From RPQJ01 sp963744735 (GTDB lineage: Bacteria > Pseudomonadota > Gammaproteobacteria > Steroidobacterales > Steroidobacteraceae): a stretch of DNA of 64,000 bases. Shown piece after piece: positions 27,701 through 38,986 of the stretch. The notes below the pieces were generated by a model. It worked only from the letters and a program-made list of their open reading frames with translations, ran no database searches and was not told the DNA's origin. How positions within the stretch are numbered: position 1 is the stretch's first letter; each line of letters opens with the position of its first letter. The DNA is taken from NCBI GenBank assembly GCA_963744735.1, contig CAVUVH010000003.1, forward strand, positions 53,103 through 117,102, read 5' to 3'. Position numbers and translations under genes: made by a program.

Positions 27701-28182
27701 CGGCGCAGCAGGCGCGACTTCTCCCGCTGCCAGTCACGGTCTTTCTCGGTATCCCGCTTGTCGTGGGCCTGCTTGCCCTTGGCGACACCGATTTCCAGCT
27801 TCACCTTGCCCTGGCTCCAGTAGAGCTCGAGCGGCACGATGGTGTGGCCCTTGCGCTCGACTGCGCCGACCAGGCTGTCCAGTTCGCGGCGGTTCAGCAG
27901 CAGCTTGCGGGTGCGCGTGGGGTCCGCGGTGATGTGCGTCGAGACGGTGCGCAGCGGAGTGATGTGCGCGCCGATCAGGAACGCCTCGCCGTCCTTGATG
28001 ATCACGTAGCCTTCCGTGATCTGGGCCTTGCCCGCGCGCAGGCTCTTCACTTCCCAGCCCTGCAGCGCCAGCCCGGCCTCGAGCTTGTCCTCGATGAAAT
28101 ACTCGTACCGGGCGCGCTTGTTCTGCGCGATGGTCGGGTTCTCGTCGGACTTGCGGTCCTTGTCCTTGCGCGGGGTGGCCAT
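27691..28182 (-). CDS. smpB: SsrA-binding protein SmpB
   Basis: 163 residues. It binds the tRNA-like part of tmRNA and brings it to stalled ribosomes. Family motifs are complete: NKRARYEYFIEDKLEAGLAL, GWEVKSLRAGKAQITEGYV and the basic C-terminal tail KRDTEKDRDWQREKSRLLRR, which enters the empty mRNA channel. The ATG at 28182 gives the usual length. It sits 88 bases upstream of the tmRNA gene on the same strand, so both products of the trans-translation system are encoded side by side. Its stop codon lies in a heptad repeat arm. Confidence 0.97.
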   Translation of the reverse strand: MATPRKDKDRKSDENPTIAQNKRARYEYFIEDKLEAGLALQGWEVKSLRAGKAQITEGYVIIKDGEAFLIGAHITPLRTVSTHITADPTRTRKLLLNRRELDSLVGAVERKGHTIVPLELYWSQGKVKLEIGVAKGKQAHDKRDTEKDRDWQREKSRLLRRRG

Positions 28183-28256
28183 GCTTGACTGTCCGGTGGG
28201 TCGCGCATTCTAGCCGTCCCGCTTACACTGCGCGCGCCCGGACTGCCGAACGCCTT

Positions 28257-28703
28257 ATGTCGACCCGCGAAATCAAGCGCACCGCGCTCGTCACCTTCAC
28301 GCCCGAGCAGATGTTCGACCTGGTCGTCGACGTCGAGCGATATCGCGAGTTCCTGCCCTGGGTGGCGGGCGCCGAGGTCCACGAGAAGACCGAGCGCGAC
28401 CTGCAGGCGAGCCTGACCATGGAGCGGGCCGGGATCCGCCAGACTTTCACCACTCGCAACGTGATGCAGCGGCCGGAATCGATGTCGCTGCAGCTCGTCA
28501 GCGGCCCGTTCCGGCAGCTCGACGGGCTGTGGACATTCACGCCGATCGGCACGGCCGGCACGCGGGTGGTGCTGGACATGAAGTTCGAGTTTGCGAACCC
28601 GGTGGCGTCGATGCTGTTCGGGCGAGCCTTCGAGCAGAGCGTCGGCGAGCTGATCGACGCCTTCGTCGCCCGCGCCCGGCAGGTTTACGGCGCCGCCCCG
28701 TAA
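28257..28703 (+). CDS. ratA: RatA/Coq10-type START-domain protein
   Basis: 148 residues of the Coq10/START-like fold (STREIKRTALVTFTPEQMFD, VEHYREFLPW-like VERYREFLPWVAGAEV). E. coli RatA is described as inhibiting 70S assembly, and other members bind ubiquinone; which role applies here is not visible. The C-terminal helix FGRAFEQSVGELIDAFVARA is typical. It is divergent from smpB, a conserved neighbourhood in gammaproteobacteria, and its TAA overlaps the ATG of rnfH by one base. Confidence 0.92.
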   Translation: MSTREIKRTALVTFTPEQMFDLVVDVERYREFLPWVAGAEVHEKTERDLQASLTMERAGIRQTFTTRNVMQRPESMSLQLVSGPFRQLDGLWTFTPIGTAGTRVVLDMKFEFANPVASMLFGRAFEQSVGELIDAFVARARQVYGAAP

Positions 28704-29018
28704 TGGCCGAGCACGCGCCCAGCGTCGAGGTCGCCTACGCGCTGCCCGACCGGCAACGGGTGGTGCGCCTGGCGATTGCCGCCGACCGGCCTCACGGCCG
28801 GCCAGGCTTTCGAGCTTGCGGGCCTGCGGCAGGAGTTTCCGGAACTGCTCGGGCAGGCGCCCGTGCTGGGCATCTATGGCGTGCCCTGCGCCGCGGACCG
28901 CCCGTTGCGCGACGGCGACCGCGTCGAAATCTACCGGCCGCTGCGGACGGACCCGCGCGTGCGACGGCGGGAGCAGGTGGCCGCCACCCCGCGCAAGGGA
29001 TGGAAGCGGCCGCGCTGA
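28703..29018 (+). CDS. rnfH: RnfH-family ubiquitin-like protein (one frameshift)
   Basis: About 104 residues. Small beta-grasp protein conserved next to ratA (also called RatB); function unsettled. The N-terminal strand VEVAYALPDRQRVVRLAI is followed by a shift near 28787 equal to one extra base (GCCGACCGGC). Homology continues LTAGQAFELAGLRQEFPE, VLGIYGVPCAADRPLRDGDR and VEIYRPLRTDPRVRRRE. The TGA at 29016-29018 lies one base from the end of convergent bamE. Confidence 0.85.
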
Positions 29019-29019
29019 A

Positions 29020-29467
29020 TCAGTTGTTGCCGCTGCCGCCAGGGCGCGGCGCATCCGGCTGCCGCTGCTGCACCGACGGCGGCGGTGGCGGTTCCTTGCC
29101 TTCGCGGAGCCTTGGCCTTCGTCGTCCTGACGCGCAGTGGCTCGGGCAGGTCCGGCTTCTCGATACGCGAAACCTTGTCGCCTTCGAAATGGACGATGAA
29201 ATGGGCCCGGTCGACCTGCCGCTCGCGACCGCGGCGCAGGGTATAGATGTAGTCCCAGCGCTGCGGATTGAACGAGTCGGCCAGCATCGGCGTGCCGAGC
29301 AGGTAGCGGACCTGGCTGCGGGTCATGCCGACGGTGATCTGGTCGACGTCCGAGGTCTTGAGCAGGTTGCCCTGCTGGATGTTGGGGCGGTAGACGCAAC
29401 CGCCGGCGCCCGCGAGCGCGGCGAGGAGCAGGCACAGGAGGAGGGCAGCGCGGGGCGACGCGATCAT
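29020..29467 (-). CDS. bamE: Outer-membrane assembly lipoprotein BamE (one frameshift)
   Basis: About 148 residues. Lipoprotein subunit of the BAM complex that inserts beta-barrels into the outer membrane. The signal peptide LLLCLLLAALAGAGGCVYRP has a lipobox ending in Cys. The SmpA/BamE core is NIQQGNLLKTSDVDQITVGM and TRSQVRYLLGTPMLADSF, then RWDYIYTLRRG. Near 29105 the frame changes by one extra base. The corrected end is a Pro/Gln-rich tail (GKEPPPPPSVQQRQPDAPRP) with TGA at 29020. Divergent from fur, as in many relatives. Confidence 0.92.
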
Positions 29468-29574
29468 GCGGGGTGGCTTCTGCTGTCTGGAGTTGCCGGG
29501 CCGGGCCGGAGATAATGCGGCGCGATCATAACCCACCGCGCCGCGGCGCGGGACTCCGGCCACAAGGACGATCC

Positions 29575-30009
29575 GTGGAACCTTCGCAACTGCATCGCGC
29601 CGGCCTCAAGAACACGGCGCCACGCCGCAAGATCCTGGAGATCCTGGCGAGCGCGACCTTGCGTCACATGAGCGCCGAGGACGTCTACCGCCGCCTGCTC
29701 GAGCTCAACGAGGACATCGGCCTGGCCACCGTGTACCGGGTGCTGACGCAGTTCGAGTCGGCCGGGCTCGTCACCCGGCATCACTTCGAGGGCGGCACCG
29801 CCGTCTTCGAACTGAACGAGGGCACCCATCACGACCACATCGTGTGCGTGGACTGCGGCCACGTCGAGGAATTCTCCGACGAATCGATCGAGGACAAGCA
29901 GCGCGCGATCGCCGAGCAGCTAGGCTTCGAGATCACCGATCATTCGCTGACCCTGCACGGCCGCTGCGTGCGCGGCGAGGCGTGCCCTTACCGCCCGAAG
30001 CGGGGGTAG
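29575..30009 (+). CDS. fur: Ferric uptake regulator Fur
   Basis: 144 residues. Iron-responsive dimeric repressor. The winged-helix domain has LKNTAPRRKILEIL and DIGLATVYRVLTQFESAGLV. Metal sites include HHFEGGTAVFELNEGTHHDH and the Cys pair IVCVDCGHVEEF, and a further Cys pair lies at the C-terminus (GRCVRGEACPYRP). A GTG start at 29575 is chosen because AAGGA lies six bases upstream and the N-terminus VEPSQLHRAGLKNT matches the family; the open frame extends upstream without support. Its last 77 bases overlap the end of recN on the other strand. Confidence 0.95.
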   Translation: MEPSQLHRAGLKNTAPRRKILEILASATLRHMSAEDVYRRLLELNEDIGLATVYRVLTQFESAGLVTRHHFEGGTAVFELNEGTHHDHIVCVDCGHVEEFSDESIEDKQRAIAEQLGFEITDHSLTLHGRCVRGEACPYRPKRG

Positions 30010-31690
30010 CCGGTCCGCCCGGCGCGCGGGCCGCCGCCAGCATCTCCAGCGCATGGTCGCGCGTGCGCGAGGTGATCGTCGCGCCGCCCAGCATGCGCGC
30101 CAGTTCCTCGACGCGTGCCGCGTCGTCCAGCGCCTCGATCCGGGTGTGCGTCCTGCCGGCCGCCACGTGCTTCGATACCCGCAGCTGCCGGTCGGCCTGC
30201 GCAGCCACCTGCGGCAGGTGGGTCACGCACAGCACCTGGCCCTGCGCCGCCAGCGCCTTCAGCTGCCGGCCGACCATCTCCGCCACGGCGCCGCCGACGC
30301 CCGCATCGACTTCGTCGAACACCAGGCAGGGCAGGTGCGCGGCCTGCACGGCAGCCACCTGCAGCGCCAGGCTGATGCGCGACAGCTCGCCGCCCGAGGC
30401 CACCCTGGCCAGCGGCCGCGGCGGCTGCCCCGGGTTGGCGCTGACCAGGAACTCCACTTCATCGTTGCCCTGGGCCGTGAACACCGGCGGATCCTGCGGC
30501 TCGACCCGGGTGGCAAACACGCCGCCCGGCATCCCCAGCGACTGCATGAATTCCGTGACCTTGCGATCCAGTGCCGCGGCGGCCTTGCGCCGGCCCTGGG
30601 TCAGCACCTGCGCCGCCTCCAGGTAGCGCTTGCGCGCGACCTCGAGCCGCTGCTGCAGTTGCGCTGCCGTCAACGCCCCGGCCTCGAGCCCGGCCAGTTC
30701 CTCGGCCAGCGACTGGCGCAACGCCGGCAACTCGCGCGCTTCCACCCGGTGCTTGCGCGCCACGGCTTCGAGCGCAGCCAGGCGCGCTTCCAGCCATTCC
30801 TGCCGCGCGGGGTCCGCATCCAGCGCCTCGGCGTAGCGCCGCAGGCTGTCGAGCGCCTCGCGCGCCGCGATCGTGGCTTCCTCGAGTTGTGCCGTGGCGG
30901 GTTCGAGCGCGCCGTCCAGCACGACCAGCTGGCGCAGCACGCCGTGCGCGCGCGCCAGTGCCGCCGTCGCGCCACCGTCCTCGCCGGCCAGCAGGGCTTC
31001 GGCCTGGGCCGTGCCGGCGGCCAGCCGCCCCAGGCTGGCAATGCGCTTGCGCTCCTCGAGCAGGGTGTCGGCCTCCCCCTCGCGCGGGTCCAGCGCCTGC
31101 AGCTCCGCGACGTAATGCCGCAGCAGGTCGAGCCGTGATTCGCGTTCGCGCAGGCGCTGCTCGAACGAGGCGCGCTGCGCGTCGAGGGCCGCCCAGGCGG
31201 CATGCGCCTCGCGCACGTCCTGCGCCTGCGGTGCCAGCCCGCCGCTGTCGTCGACGGCCTCGCGCTGATGGCCGCGGCGCGACAGCGACTGGAACTCGAG
31301 CTGCCCGTGCACGTCGACCAGCGTCTCGCCCAGCGCCCGCAGCGACTGCACCGGCACCGGCTGGCCGTTGAGCCAGGCGCGGCCGCGACCGTCCGCGCCC
31401 ACCACGCGGCGCAGCTGGCATTCGCCGTCGTGTTCGATCGACTGCTCCTCGAGCCATGCCAGGGCGGCGGCATTGCCGGCGACGGCAAAGGTCGCGCTGA
31501 CCTCGGCCCGTTCCGAGCCGTGACGGACCGCGCCGCTGTCGGCACGACCGCCGACCGCCAGCAGCAGCGCATCGACCAGGATCGACTTGCCGGCGCCGGT
31601 TTCGCCGGTCAGCACGGTGAAGCCGCGACCGAACTCCAGTTCGACCGCCTCGACGATGGCGAAATCGCGGATGTGCAGGTGGGTCAGCAT
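29933..31690 (-). CDS. recN: DNA repair ATPase RecN
   Basis: 585 residues. SMC-like ATPase of double-strand break repair. The N-terminal head is MLTHLHIRDFAIVEAVELEF with Walker A LTGETGAGKSILVDALLL. Long coiled-coil arms (REALDSLRRYAEALDADP and others) follow, then the C-terminal head with VASGGELSRISLALQ (signature), LVFDEVDAGVGGAVAE (Walker B) and VLCVTHLPQVAAQADR. After EMLAAARAPGG the frame continues ~27 residues antisense to fur; a one-base shift there would instead end it at 29988, so the exact C-terminus is open. nadK lies 15 bases upstream on the same strand. Confidence 0.93.
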   Translation of the reverse strand: MLTHLHIRDFAIVEAVELEFGRGFTVLTGETGAGKSILVDALLLAVGGRADSGAVRHGSERAEVSATFAVAGNAAALAWLEEQSIEHDGECQLRRVVGADGRGRAWLNGQPVPVQSLRALGETLVDVHGQLEFQSLSRRGHQREAVDDSGGLAPQAQDVREAHAAWAALDAQRASFEQRLRERESRLDLLRHYVAELQALDPREGEADTLLEERKRIASLGRLAAGTAQAEALLAGEDGGATAALARAHGVLRQLVVLDGALEPATAQLEEATIAAREALDSLRRYAEALDADPARQEWLEARLAALEAVARKHRVEARELPALRQSLAEELAGLEAGALTAAQLQQRLEVARKRYLEAAQVLTQGRRKAAAALDRKVTEFMQSLGMPGGVFATRVEPQDPPVFTAQGNDEVEFLVSANPGQPPRPLARVASGGELSRISLALQVAAVQAAHLPCLVFDEVDAGVGGAVAEMVGRQLKALAAQGQVLCVTHLPQVAAQADRQLRVSKHVAAGRTHTRIEALDDAARVEELARMLGGATITSRTRDHALEMLAAARAPGGPATPASGGKGTPRRARSGRAGSANDR

Positions 31691-31705
31691 GCGATCGCAG
31701 ACGGT

Positions 31706-32615
31706 TCAGGCGCCCGGCGGCTGGCCCTCGCGCGTGCCGCGGCCCCAGTGCAGCTTGGAGCGCAGGATGCGGTAGTAGTCGTGGCCCGGCGGGTGCAGCA
31801 GCGTGGCGCTGACCTTGGCCCGCTCGACCCGCAGGCGCACGCCCGGGTCGAGGTCGCACAGCACGATGCCGTCGCAGACGACCTGCGCGCGCGACTCGAA
31901 GCGGTCGGCGAGCTCGATCTCGACGACGCTGCCGGCCGGGACGACGATCGGCCGGTCGGACAGCGTGTGCGGGCAGACCGGCACCAGCACCACGGCATCG
32001 AGGCTCGGGTGCAGGATGGGGCCGCCACAGGACAGCGCGTAGGCCGTCGAGCCGGTCGGCGTCGCGACGATCAGGCCGTCGCCGACGTGGGTGTTGACGT
32101 AGGCGCCGTTGACCCAGGTGCGCACGTCGACCATGCGGCCGGTCTCGCGCTTGGCGACCACGACGTCGTTGAGCGCCAGCGCGTCGATCGCCGATGCCGT
32201 CGGCCAGGATGTGCGCCGCGAGCAGCATGCGGCGCTCGGCGCGGCAGCGGCCCGCGAGCGCATCGTCGACGCTCTGCAGCATCTGCTCCGGTCCCACGTC
32301 GGCCAGGAAGCCGAGCCGGCCGCGATTGACGCCCAGCACGGGCACGTCCGCCATGGCCGCCATGCGCGCGGCATGCAGCATGGTGCCGTCGCCGCCCACC
32401 GCGACGATCAGGTCGGCGTCGAGCGCCAGGTCGGGTTCGAGCACCGTGCTGACACCGGCGTCCTGCAGCACCAGGGCCTCGTCTGCGACTGCGCGGACCG
32501 CGTGGCCCAGTGCCAGCAGGTGCTGCGCCAGCAGGCGCATCGCCTCGCCCACGCGCGGGTCGGCGGCACGGCCGGCGAGGGCGACACAGGTGGAACCGGG
32601 GGCGCGCGCGTTCAT
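31706..32615 (-). CDS. nadK: NAD kinase (one frameshift)
   Basis: About 302 residues. Phosphorylates NAD to NADP. The N-terminal domain has LIVAVGGDGTMLHAARMAA (GGDG motif) and VLGVNRGRLGFLADV. The frame changes near 32190 by one extra base in a GGCGATCG context. It resumes as AIDALALNDVVVAKRETGRM, DGLIVATPTGSTAYALSCGG (NAD-binding) and RPIVVPAGSVVEIEL. ATG 32615 gives the family N-terminus. Divergent from hrcA and followed by recN, a common gammaproteobacterial order. Confidence 0.92.
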
Positions 32616-32693
32616 AGGGTGGCTGCCTTTTAGCACGCGGCCAAGCGCAGCGGCCAGCGCGATTCCCGCCGGCTCCACGGCGATATCGGCTTG

Positions 32694-32720
32694 CTTGACT
32701 TGGCGGAAAAGCCCACGCTA
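32694..32720 (+). promoter_or_regulatory. Candidate hrcA promoter (sigma-32-like)
   Basis: CTTGACT (32694-32700) is followed after 11 bases by CCCACGCTA (32712-32720), close to the sigma-32 consensus CTTGAAA / CCCCATNTA. The same bases also offer TTGACT with TAGGTT as a sigma-70 reading. hrcA starts 14 bases further on. No complete CIRCE element is present. Confidence 0.4.
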
Positions 32721-32734
32721 GGTTTGACCTGACC

Positions 32735-33802
32735 ATGAGCGAAACACCCGACGATCCGCTGACCGGGCGTGCCCAGCACCTGCTGCGCGTGCTGGTGGAA
32801 AGCTATATCCGCGAAGGCCAGCCGGTCGGGTCGCGCACGCTGTCGCGGGATTCCGGCCTCAATCTCAGCTCGGCCACCGTCCGCAACGTGATGGCGGACC
32901 TCGAGGAGTGCGGCTTCGTCTCCTCGCCGCACACCTCGGCCGGGCGGGTGCCCACCGACAAGGGCTACCGCTTCTTCGTCGACACCCTGCTGCGCCAGCG
33001 CCCGGTGTCGAGCGACGACAGCGTCCTGCACGAGCTGAACCAGCGGCTGGACCAGGAGGCGGACAAGGACCCGAAGGCGCTGGTCGCGGTGGCCTCGCAG
33101 ATGCTGTCCTCGCTGACGCACCTGGCGGGGGTCGTCACCATCCCGCGCCAGCCGCACCAGTCCCTGAGCCAGATCGAGTTCCTGCCGCTGTCGGAGAACC
33201 GCGTGCTGGCGGTCATGGTGGTCAACGGCCGCGACGTGCAGAACCGCATCGTGCACCTGGAGCGCTATTACACGGCCGAGGAACTGCGCCGCGCGGCCAA
33301 TTTCCTCAACCAGCAGTTCGGCGGCAAGGAGCTGAGCCAGATCCGTTCCGACATCGTCGCGGAACTCACGCAGGCGGGCGAGACGCTGAACCAGCTGATG
33401 CGCGACGCGATCAGCGTGGCCCAGCAGGTGGTGGGCGAGGACCCGCGGCACGGGGCTCCCGAGTACGTGATCGCGGGCGAAACCAACCTGATGGAGTTCG
33501 CCGAGCTGTCCAACGTCGAGAAGCTGCGGCGCCTGTTCGACGCCTTCACCTCCAAGCGCGACATCCTGCACCTGCTCGACCAGAGCCTGGGCGCCGAGGG
33601 CGTGCAGATCTTCATCGGCCAGGAATCCGGCTACCAGATCCTCGACAACGTCAGCCTCGTGACCGCCCCCTATGCCCTGGACAACGAGACCGTCGGGGTG
33701 CTGGGCGTCATCGGACCCACCCGCATGGCCTACGACCGGGTCATCCCGATCGTGGACCTGACCGCCCGGTTGCTGGGGTCCGCCTTGAATTCACGCCGCT
33801 AG
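32735..33802 (+). CDS. hrcA: Heat-inducible transcription repressor HrcA
   Basis: 355 residues. DNA-binding repressor of chaperone operons through CIRCE sites. The N-terminal winged helix is HLLRVLVESYIREGQPVGSR and LSSATVRNVMADLEECGFV, then SSPHTSAGRVPTDKGYRFFV, a family signature. The C-terminal part carries FIGQESGYQILDNVSLVTAP and GVLGVIGPTRMAYDRVIPIV. Length is normal. It leads the hrcA-grpE-dnaK-dnaJ cluster, but I find no CIRCE inverted repeat upstream of hrcA, grpE or dnaK, so its operator may be diverged or elsewhere. Confidence 0.96.
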   Translation: MSETPDDPLTGRAQHLLRVLVESYIREGQPVGSRTLSRDSGLNLSSATVRNVMADLEECGFVSSPHTSAGRVPTDKGYRFFVDTLLRQRPVSSDDSVLHELNQRLDQEADKDPKALVAVASQMLSSLTHLAGVVTIPRQPHQSLSQIEFLPLSENRVLAVMVVNGRDVQNRIVHLERYYTAEELRRAANFLNQQFGGKELSQIRSDIVAELTQAGETLNQLMRDAISVAQQVVGEDPRHGAPEYVIAGETNLMEFAELSNVEKLRRLFDAFTSKRDILHLLDQSLGAEGVQIFIGQESGYQILDNVSLVTAPYALDNETVGVLGVIGPTRMAYDRVIPIVDLTARLLGSALNSRR

Positions 33803-33884
33803 GCCCCATCTCGCGGGCCAACAGCCGCGCCAGGTCCCCTTTCGGGGTCCGGGTGCCCCCCGTCTTGGCTTGCAGGCAGGTGAC

Positions 33885-34412
33885 ATGAGCAGCAACCCCG
33901 AACAGGATTCCAACGGCCAGGCCGCGGCCGCGGCCGAGGGCCTCGAGGCCGAACTCGCGGCCGCACAGGCCCAGTTGCAGGACGCCCGCGAGGCGCAGCT
34001 GCGCGCCTGCGCCGAGATGGACAACGTGCGCAAGCGGGCCCAGCGTGACGTCGAGGCCGCGCACCGGTTTGCGGTCGAGCGCTTCGCGGCGGACATGATC
34101 GATGTCCGCGACACGCTGGAACTCGGCATTGCCGCGGCCGGGGCCGCCACGGAAGCCGCCAGGCTGGTCGAAGGCATGCAGGCCACCCTGCGCATGCTCG
34201 ACAAGGCGTTCGACAAGGCCGGCATTGCCGTGCTCGACCCCGTCGGCCAGGCATTCAACCCCGAATTCCACGAGGCCATGGTCGCCCAGCCCAGCGCCGA
34301 GCATCCGCCCGGCAGCGTGCTGGCGGTCGTGCAGAAGGGCTTCACGCTCAATGGCCGCCTGTTGCGCGCGGCGCGGGTCGTGATCGCCCGCGACGCCGAC
34401 GCCGCCCACTGA
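33885..34412 (+). CDS. grpE: Nucleotide exchange factor GrpE
   Basis: 175 residues. Releases ADP from DnaK. An acidic, Ala-rich N-terminus is followed by a long helix (ELAAAQAQLQDAREAQLRAC) and the signature region AEMDNVRKRAQRDVEAAHRF. The C-terminal beta domain is FNPEFHEAMVAQPS and GSVLAVVQKGFTLNGRLLRA. ATG 33885 follows GCAGG; a TTG 15 bases upstream is in frame but has no advantage. The 82-base gap after hrcA contains a small hairpin (CCCCTTTCGGGG) and no clear promoter. Confidence 0.95.
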   Translation: MSSNPEQDSNGQAAAAAEGLEAELAAAQAQLQDAREAQLRACAEMDNVRKRAQRDVEAAHRFAVERFAADMIDVRDTLELGIAAAGAATEAARLVEGMQATLRMLDKAFDKAGIAVLDPVGQAFNPEFHEAMVAQPSAEHPPGSVLAVVQKGFTLNGRLLRAARVVIARDADAAH

Positions 34413-34420
34413 TCCGCAAT

Positions 34421-34449
34421 CTTGAATCACGGCCACGGGCCCCCACCTA
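34421..34449 (+). promoter_or_regulatory. Sigma-32-type heat-shock promoter of dnaK
   Basis: CTTGAA (34421-34426), a 14-base spacer, then CCCCACCTA (34441-34449), matching the RpoH consensus (CTTGAA / CCCCATNTA) at all but one defined position. It lies 41 bases before the dnaK ATG, right after the grpE stop, so dnaK can be transcribed apart from grpE. Confidence 0.65.
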
Positions 34450-34489
34450 GCCGTCAACGACATTCACGTTTTCCTGGAGTCCCCACACC

Positions 34490-36437
<1,948 letters not shown>

Positions 36438-36502
36438 TCCCGCTGCAATCGGGCGCTCGCGTCACGGCCGGGATGGCTATGATGCCGCGGATTGAGATTG
36501 AT

Positions 36503-36531
36503 CGCCGCGGGGTTTGCGCCCCGCGGCGTTT
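36503..36531 (+). terminator. Hairpin with short T-run between dnaK and dnaJ
   Basis: A perfect ten-bp GC stem (CGCCGCGGGG / CCCCGCGGCG), loop TTTGCG, then TTT. It can act as an intrinsic terminator or attenuator lowering dnaJ relative to dnaK transcript. Confidence 0.6.
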
Positions 36532-36571
36532 CTGCGTTCGCAACCACTGCCACACGACGAGCCGCTGCCGC

Positions 36572-37712
<1,141 letters not shown>

Positions 37713-37718
37713 GTGAAC

Positions 37719-38588
37719 ATGGCGGACGTGCTCAACATCGCGATGCTCGGCGCCACCGGCCGCATGGGCCGCAGCATCATCCCCCTGATCGCAACCGATG
37801 CGCATGGCCTGCGCCTGAGCGGGGCGCTGGCGGCCGCGGGCGACCCGGGGCTGGGCCAGGACGCCGGCGTGTTCGCCGGCACGGCGCCGCTGGCCGTGGC
37901 CATCACCGACCAGACCGAGCGCGCGCTGGCCGATGCGCGCGTGGCGATCGACTTCACGCTGGCCGAGGCCTCGGTCCGCCACGCCAGCGCGTGCCGCGCG
38001 CGCGACTGCGCCCTGGTGATCGGCACGACCGGGCATACGGCGGCGCAGCGCGCCGAACTCGAGGAAGTCGCGCGGGGCCTGCCGATCGTGCTCGCCCCGA
38101 ACATGAGCCTGGGGGTCAACGTACTGTTCCGCCTGGCCGAGCTCGCGGCGCGGGCGCTCAAGGCCGCGGACTACGACGCGGAGATCTTCGAGGCGCACCA
38201 CCGCAACAAGGTCGACGCTCCCAGCGGCACCGCGCTCGGCCTCGGGCGGGCCGTGGCGGCCGGTCGCGGAGTCGACCTGGACCAGGTCGCGGAATTCGCG
38301 CGCCACGGCACGACGGGCGTGCGCGAGCACGGCAGGATCGGCTTCAGCGTCGCACGCGGCGGCGACATCGTCGGCGACCACCGGCTGATCTTCGCCGGCG
38401 CGGGGGAAACCCTCGAGCTGTCGCACCATGCGCAGGACCGGTCGGGCTTTGCCCGCGGCGCGCTGGCGGCCGCCCGCTGGGTGGTCGGCCGCCCGCCGGG
38501 GCTGTATTCGATGGTGGACGTCCTCGGCCTCGTGAGCCTTCTTCACCTCTCCCACGCCAGTGGGAGAGGTCGCGCGCAGCGCGGGTGA
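37719..38588 (+). CDS. dapB: 4-hydroxy-tetrahydrodipicolinate reductase DapB (C-terminus runs into a repeat)
   Basis: NAD(P)H-dependent step of lysine / meso-diaminopimelate synthesis. NAD motif AMLGATGRMGRSIIPLI; active-site motif EIFEAHHRNKVDAPSGTALG with the catalytic His and Lys. Family proteins end at about residue 270 with MVDVLGL. Here the codon after that Leu reads GTG AGC, whereas removing one G would give TGA at once. As written, the frame continues 19 codons into a palindromic repeat to TGA at 38588. I consider the true end to be near 38533. ATG 37719 is preferred over GTG 37713. Confidence 0.93.
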   Translation: MADVLNIAMLGATGRMGRSIIPLIATDAHGLRLSGALAAAGDPGLGQDAGVFAGTAPLAVAITDQTERALADARVAIDFTLAEASVRHASACRARDCALVIGTTGHTAAQRAELEEVARGLPIVLAPNMSLGVNVLFRLAELAARALKAADYDAEIFEAHHRNKVDAPSGTALGLGRAVAAGRGVDLDQVAEFARHGTTGVREHGRIGFSVARGGDIVGDHRLIFAGAGETLELSHHAQDRSGFARGALAAARWVVGRPPGLYSMVDVLGLVSLLHLSHASGRGRAQRG

Positions 38589-38591
38589 GGG
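38545..38591 (+). repeat. Palindromic repeat, copy 1
   Basis: A perfect 11-bp hairpin (ACCTCTCCCAC, loop GCCA, GTGGGAGAGGT) followed by a CGCGCGCAGCGCGGGTGAGGG flank. The flank is repeated at once as GCGCGCAGCGCGGGTGAGGG (to ~38615). Other copies lie at 38794-38839 (inverted) and 51950-52007 (inside nuoC). Confidence 0.8.
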
Positions 38592-38793
38592 CCGTGCGCG
38601 CAGCGCGGGTGAGGGCTCTCGCAGCGCCGGTCAGGGTTGCACGAATATCTCGCGGCGACCGCTCGACATTCCGAATGTCGGTCGCCGGGCCGTCCGCGCC
38701 ATGGACGGCGCGGCCGGAGCCCCCATGGATGGGTTTACGGCGTCCCGGCGACCCGACTTCGGGATGGCGGGCGGGAGTCCGCTGGGCGCAGGA

Positions 38794-38839
38794 CCCTCAC
38801 CCGCGCTGCGCGCGACCTCTCCCGCAAAGCGGGAGAGGT
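38794..38839 (-). repeat. Palindromic repeat, copy 2 (inverted relative to copy 1)
   Basis: CCCTCACCCGCGCTGCGCGCG followed by a perfect hairpin ACCTCTCCCGC / GCGGGAGAGGT with loop AAA. As a unit it is the reverse complement of copy 1, so the two bracket ~200 bases, an arrangement like paired REP elements. Confidence 0.8.
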
Positions 38840-38876
38840 GAGTCAAGAGCGCGTGGCGCATCGCCTAATGCTCGCG

Positions 38877-38882
38877 TAGAAT
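38877..38882 (+). promoter_or_regulatory. Candidate -10 box of carA
   Basis: TAGAAT, 104 bases before the carA start. No convincing -35 box is visible at the usual spacing, so this is weak. Confidence 0.25.
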
Positions 38883-38986
38883 TCTGCACTTAGCCCGTGA
38901 GACAAATCTTCACCGGAGTGAGCCCAGGCTCAACCCCGGCGGTGGTCGCACGCGCTAGTAACTGACTGCTGCGCCGGAGGTACCCC

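Larger units (their letters stand above)
38589..38986. other. Repeat-rich intergenic region between dapB and carA
   Basis: 398 bases without a convincing gene. It holds the tail of palindromic copy 1, a duplicated GGGTGAGGG flank, a middle block with nested short palindromes (GCCATGGACGGC, CCCCCATGGATGGG and TCGACATTCCGAATGTCGG), palindromic copy 2 in opposite orientation, and finally ~145 bases leading to carA with a possible -10 box. Two short open frames cross it but are made of repeat sequence. Confidence 0.7.

Noticed and set aside
29511..29530. GATAAT and GATCAT between bamE and fur, resembling part of a Fur box
   Set aside because: Only one hexamer fits; the others diverge, so autoregulation by Fur is not supported.
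32630..32638. TTAGCACGC before hrcA, resembling the left half of a CIRCE element
   Set aside because: No GAGTGCTAA-like right half follows at the nine-base spacing.
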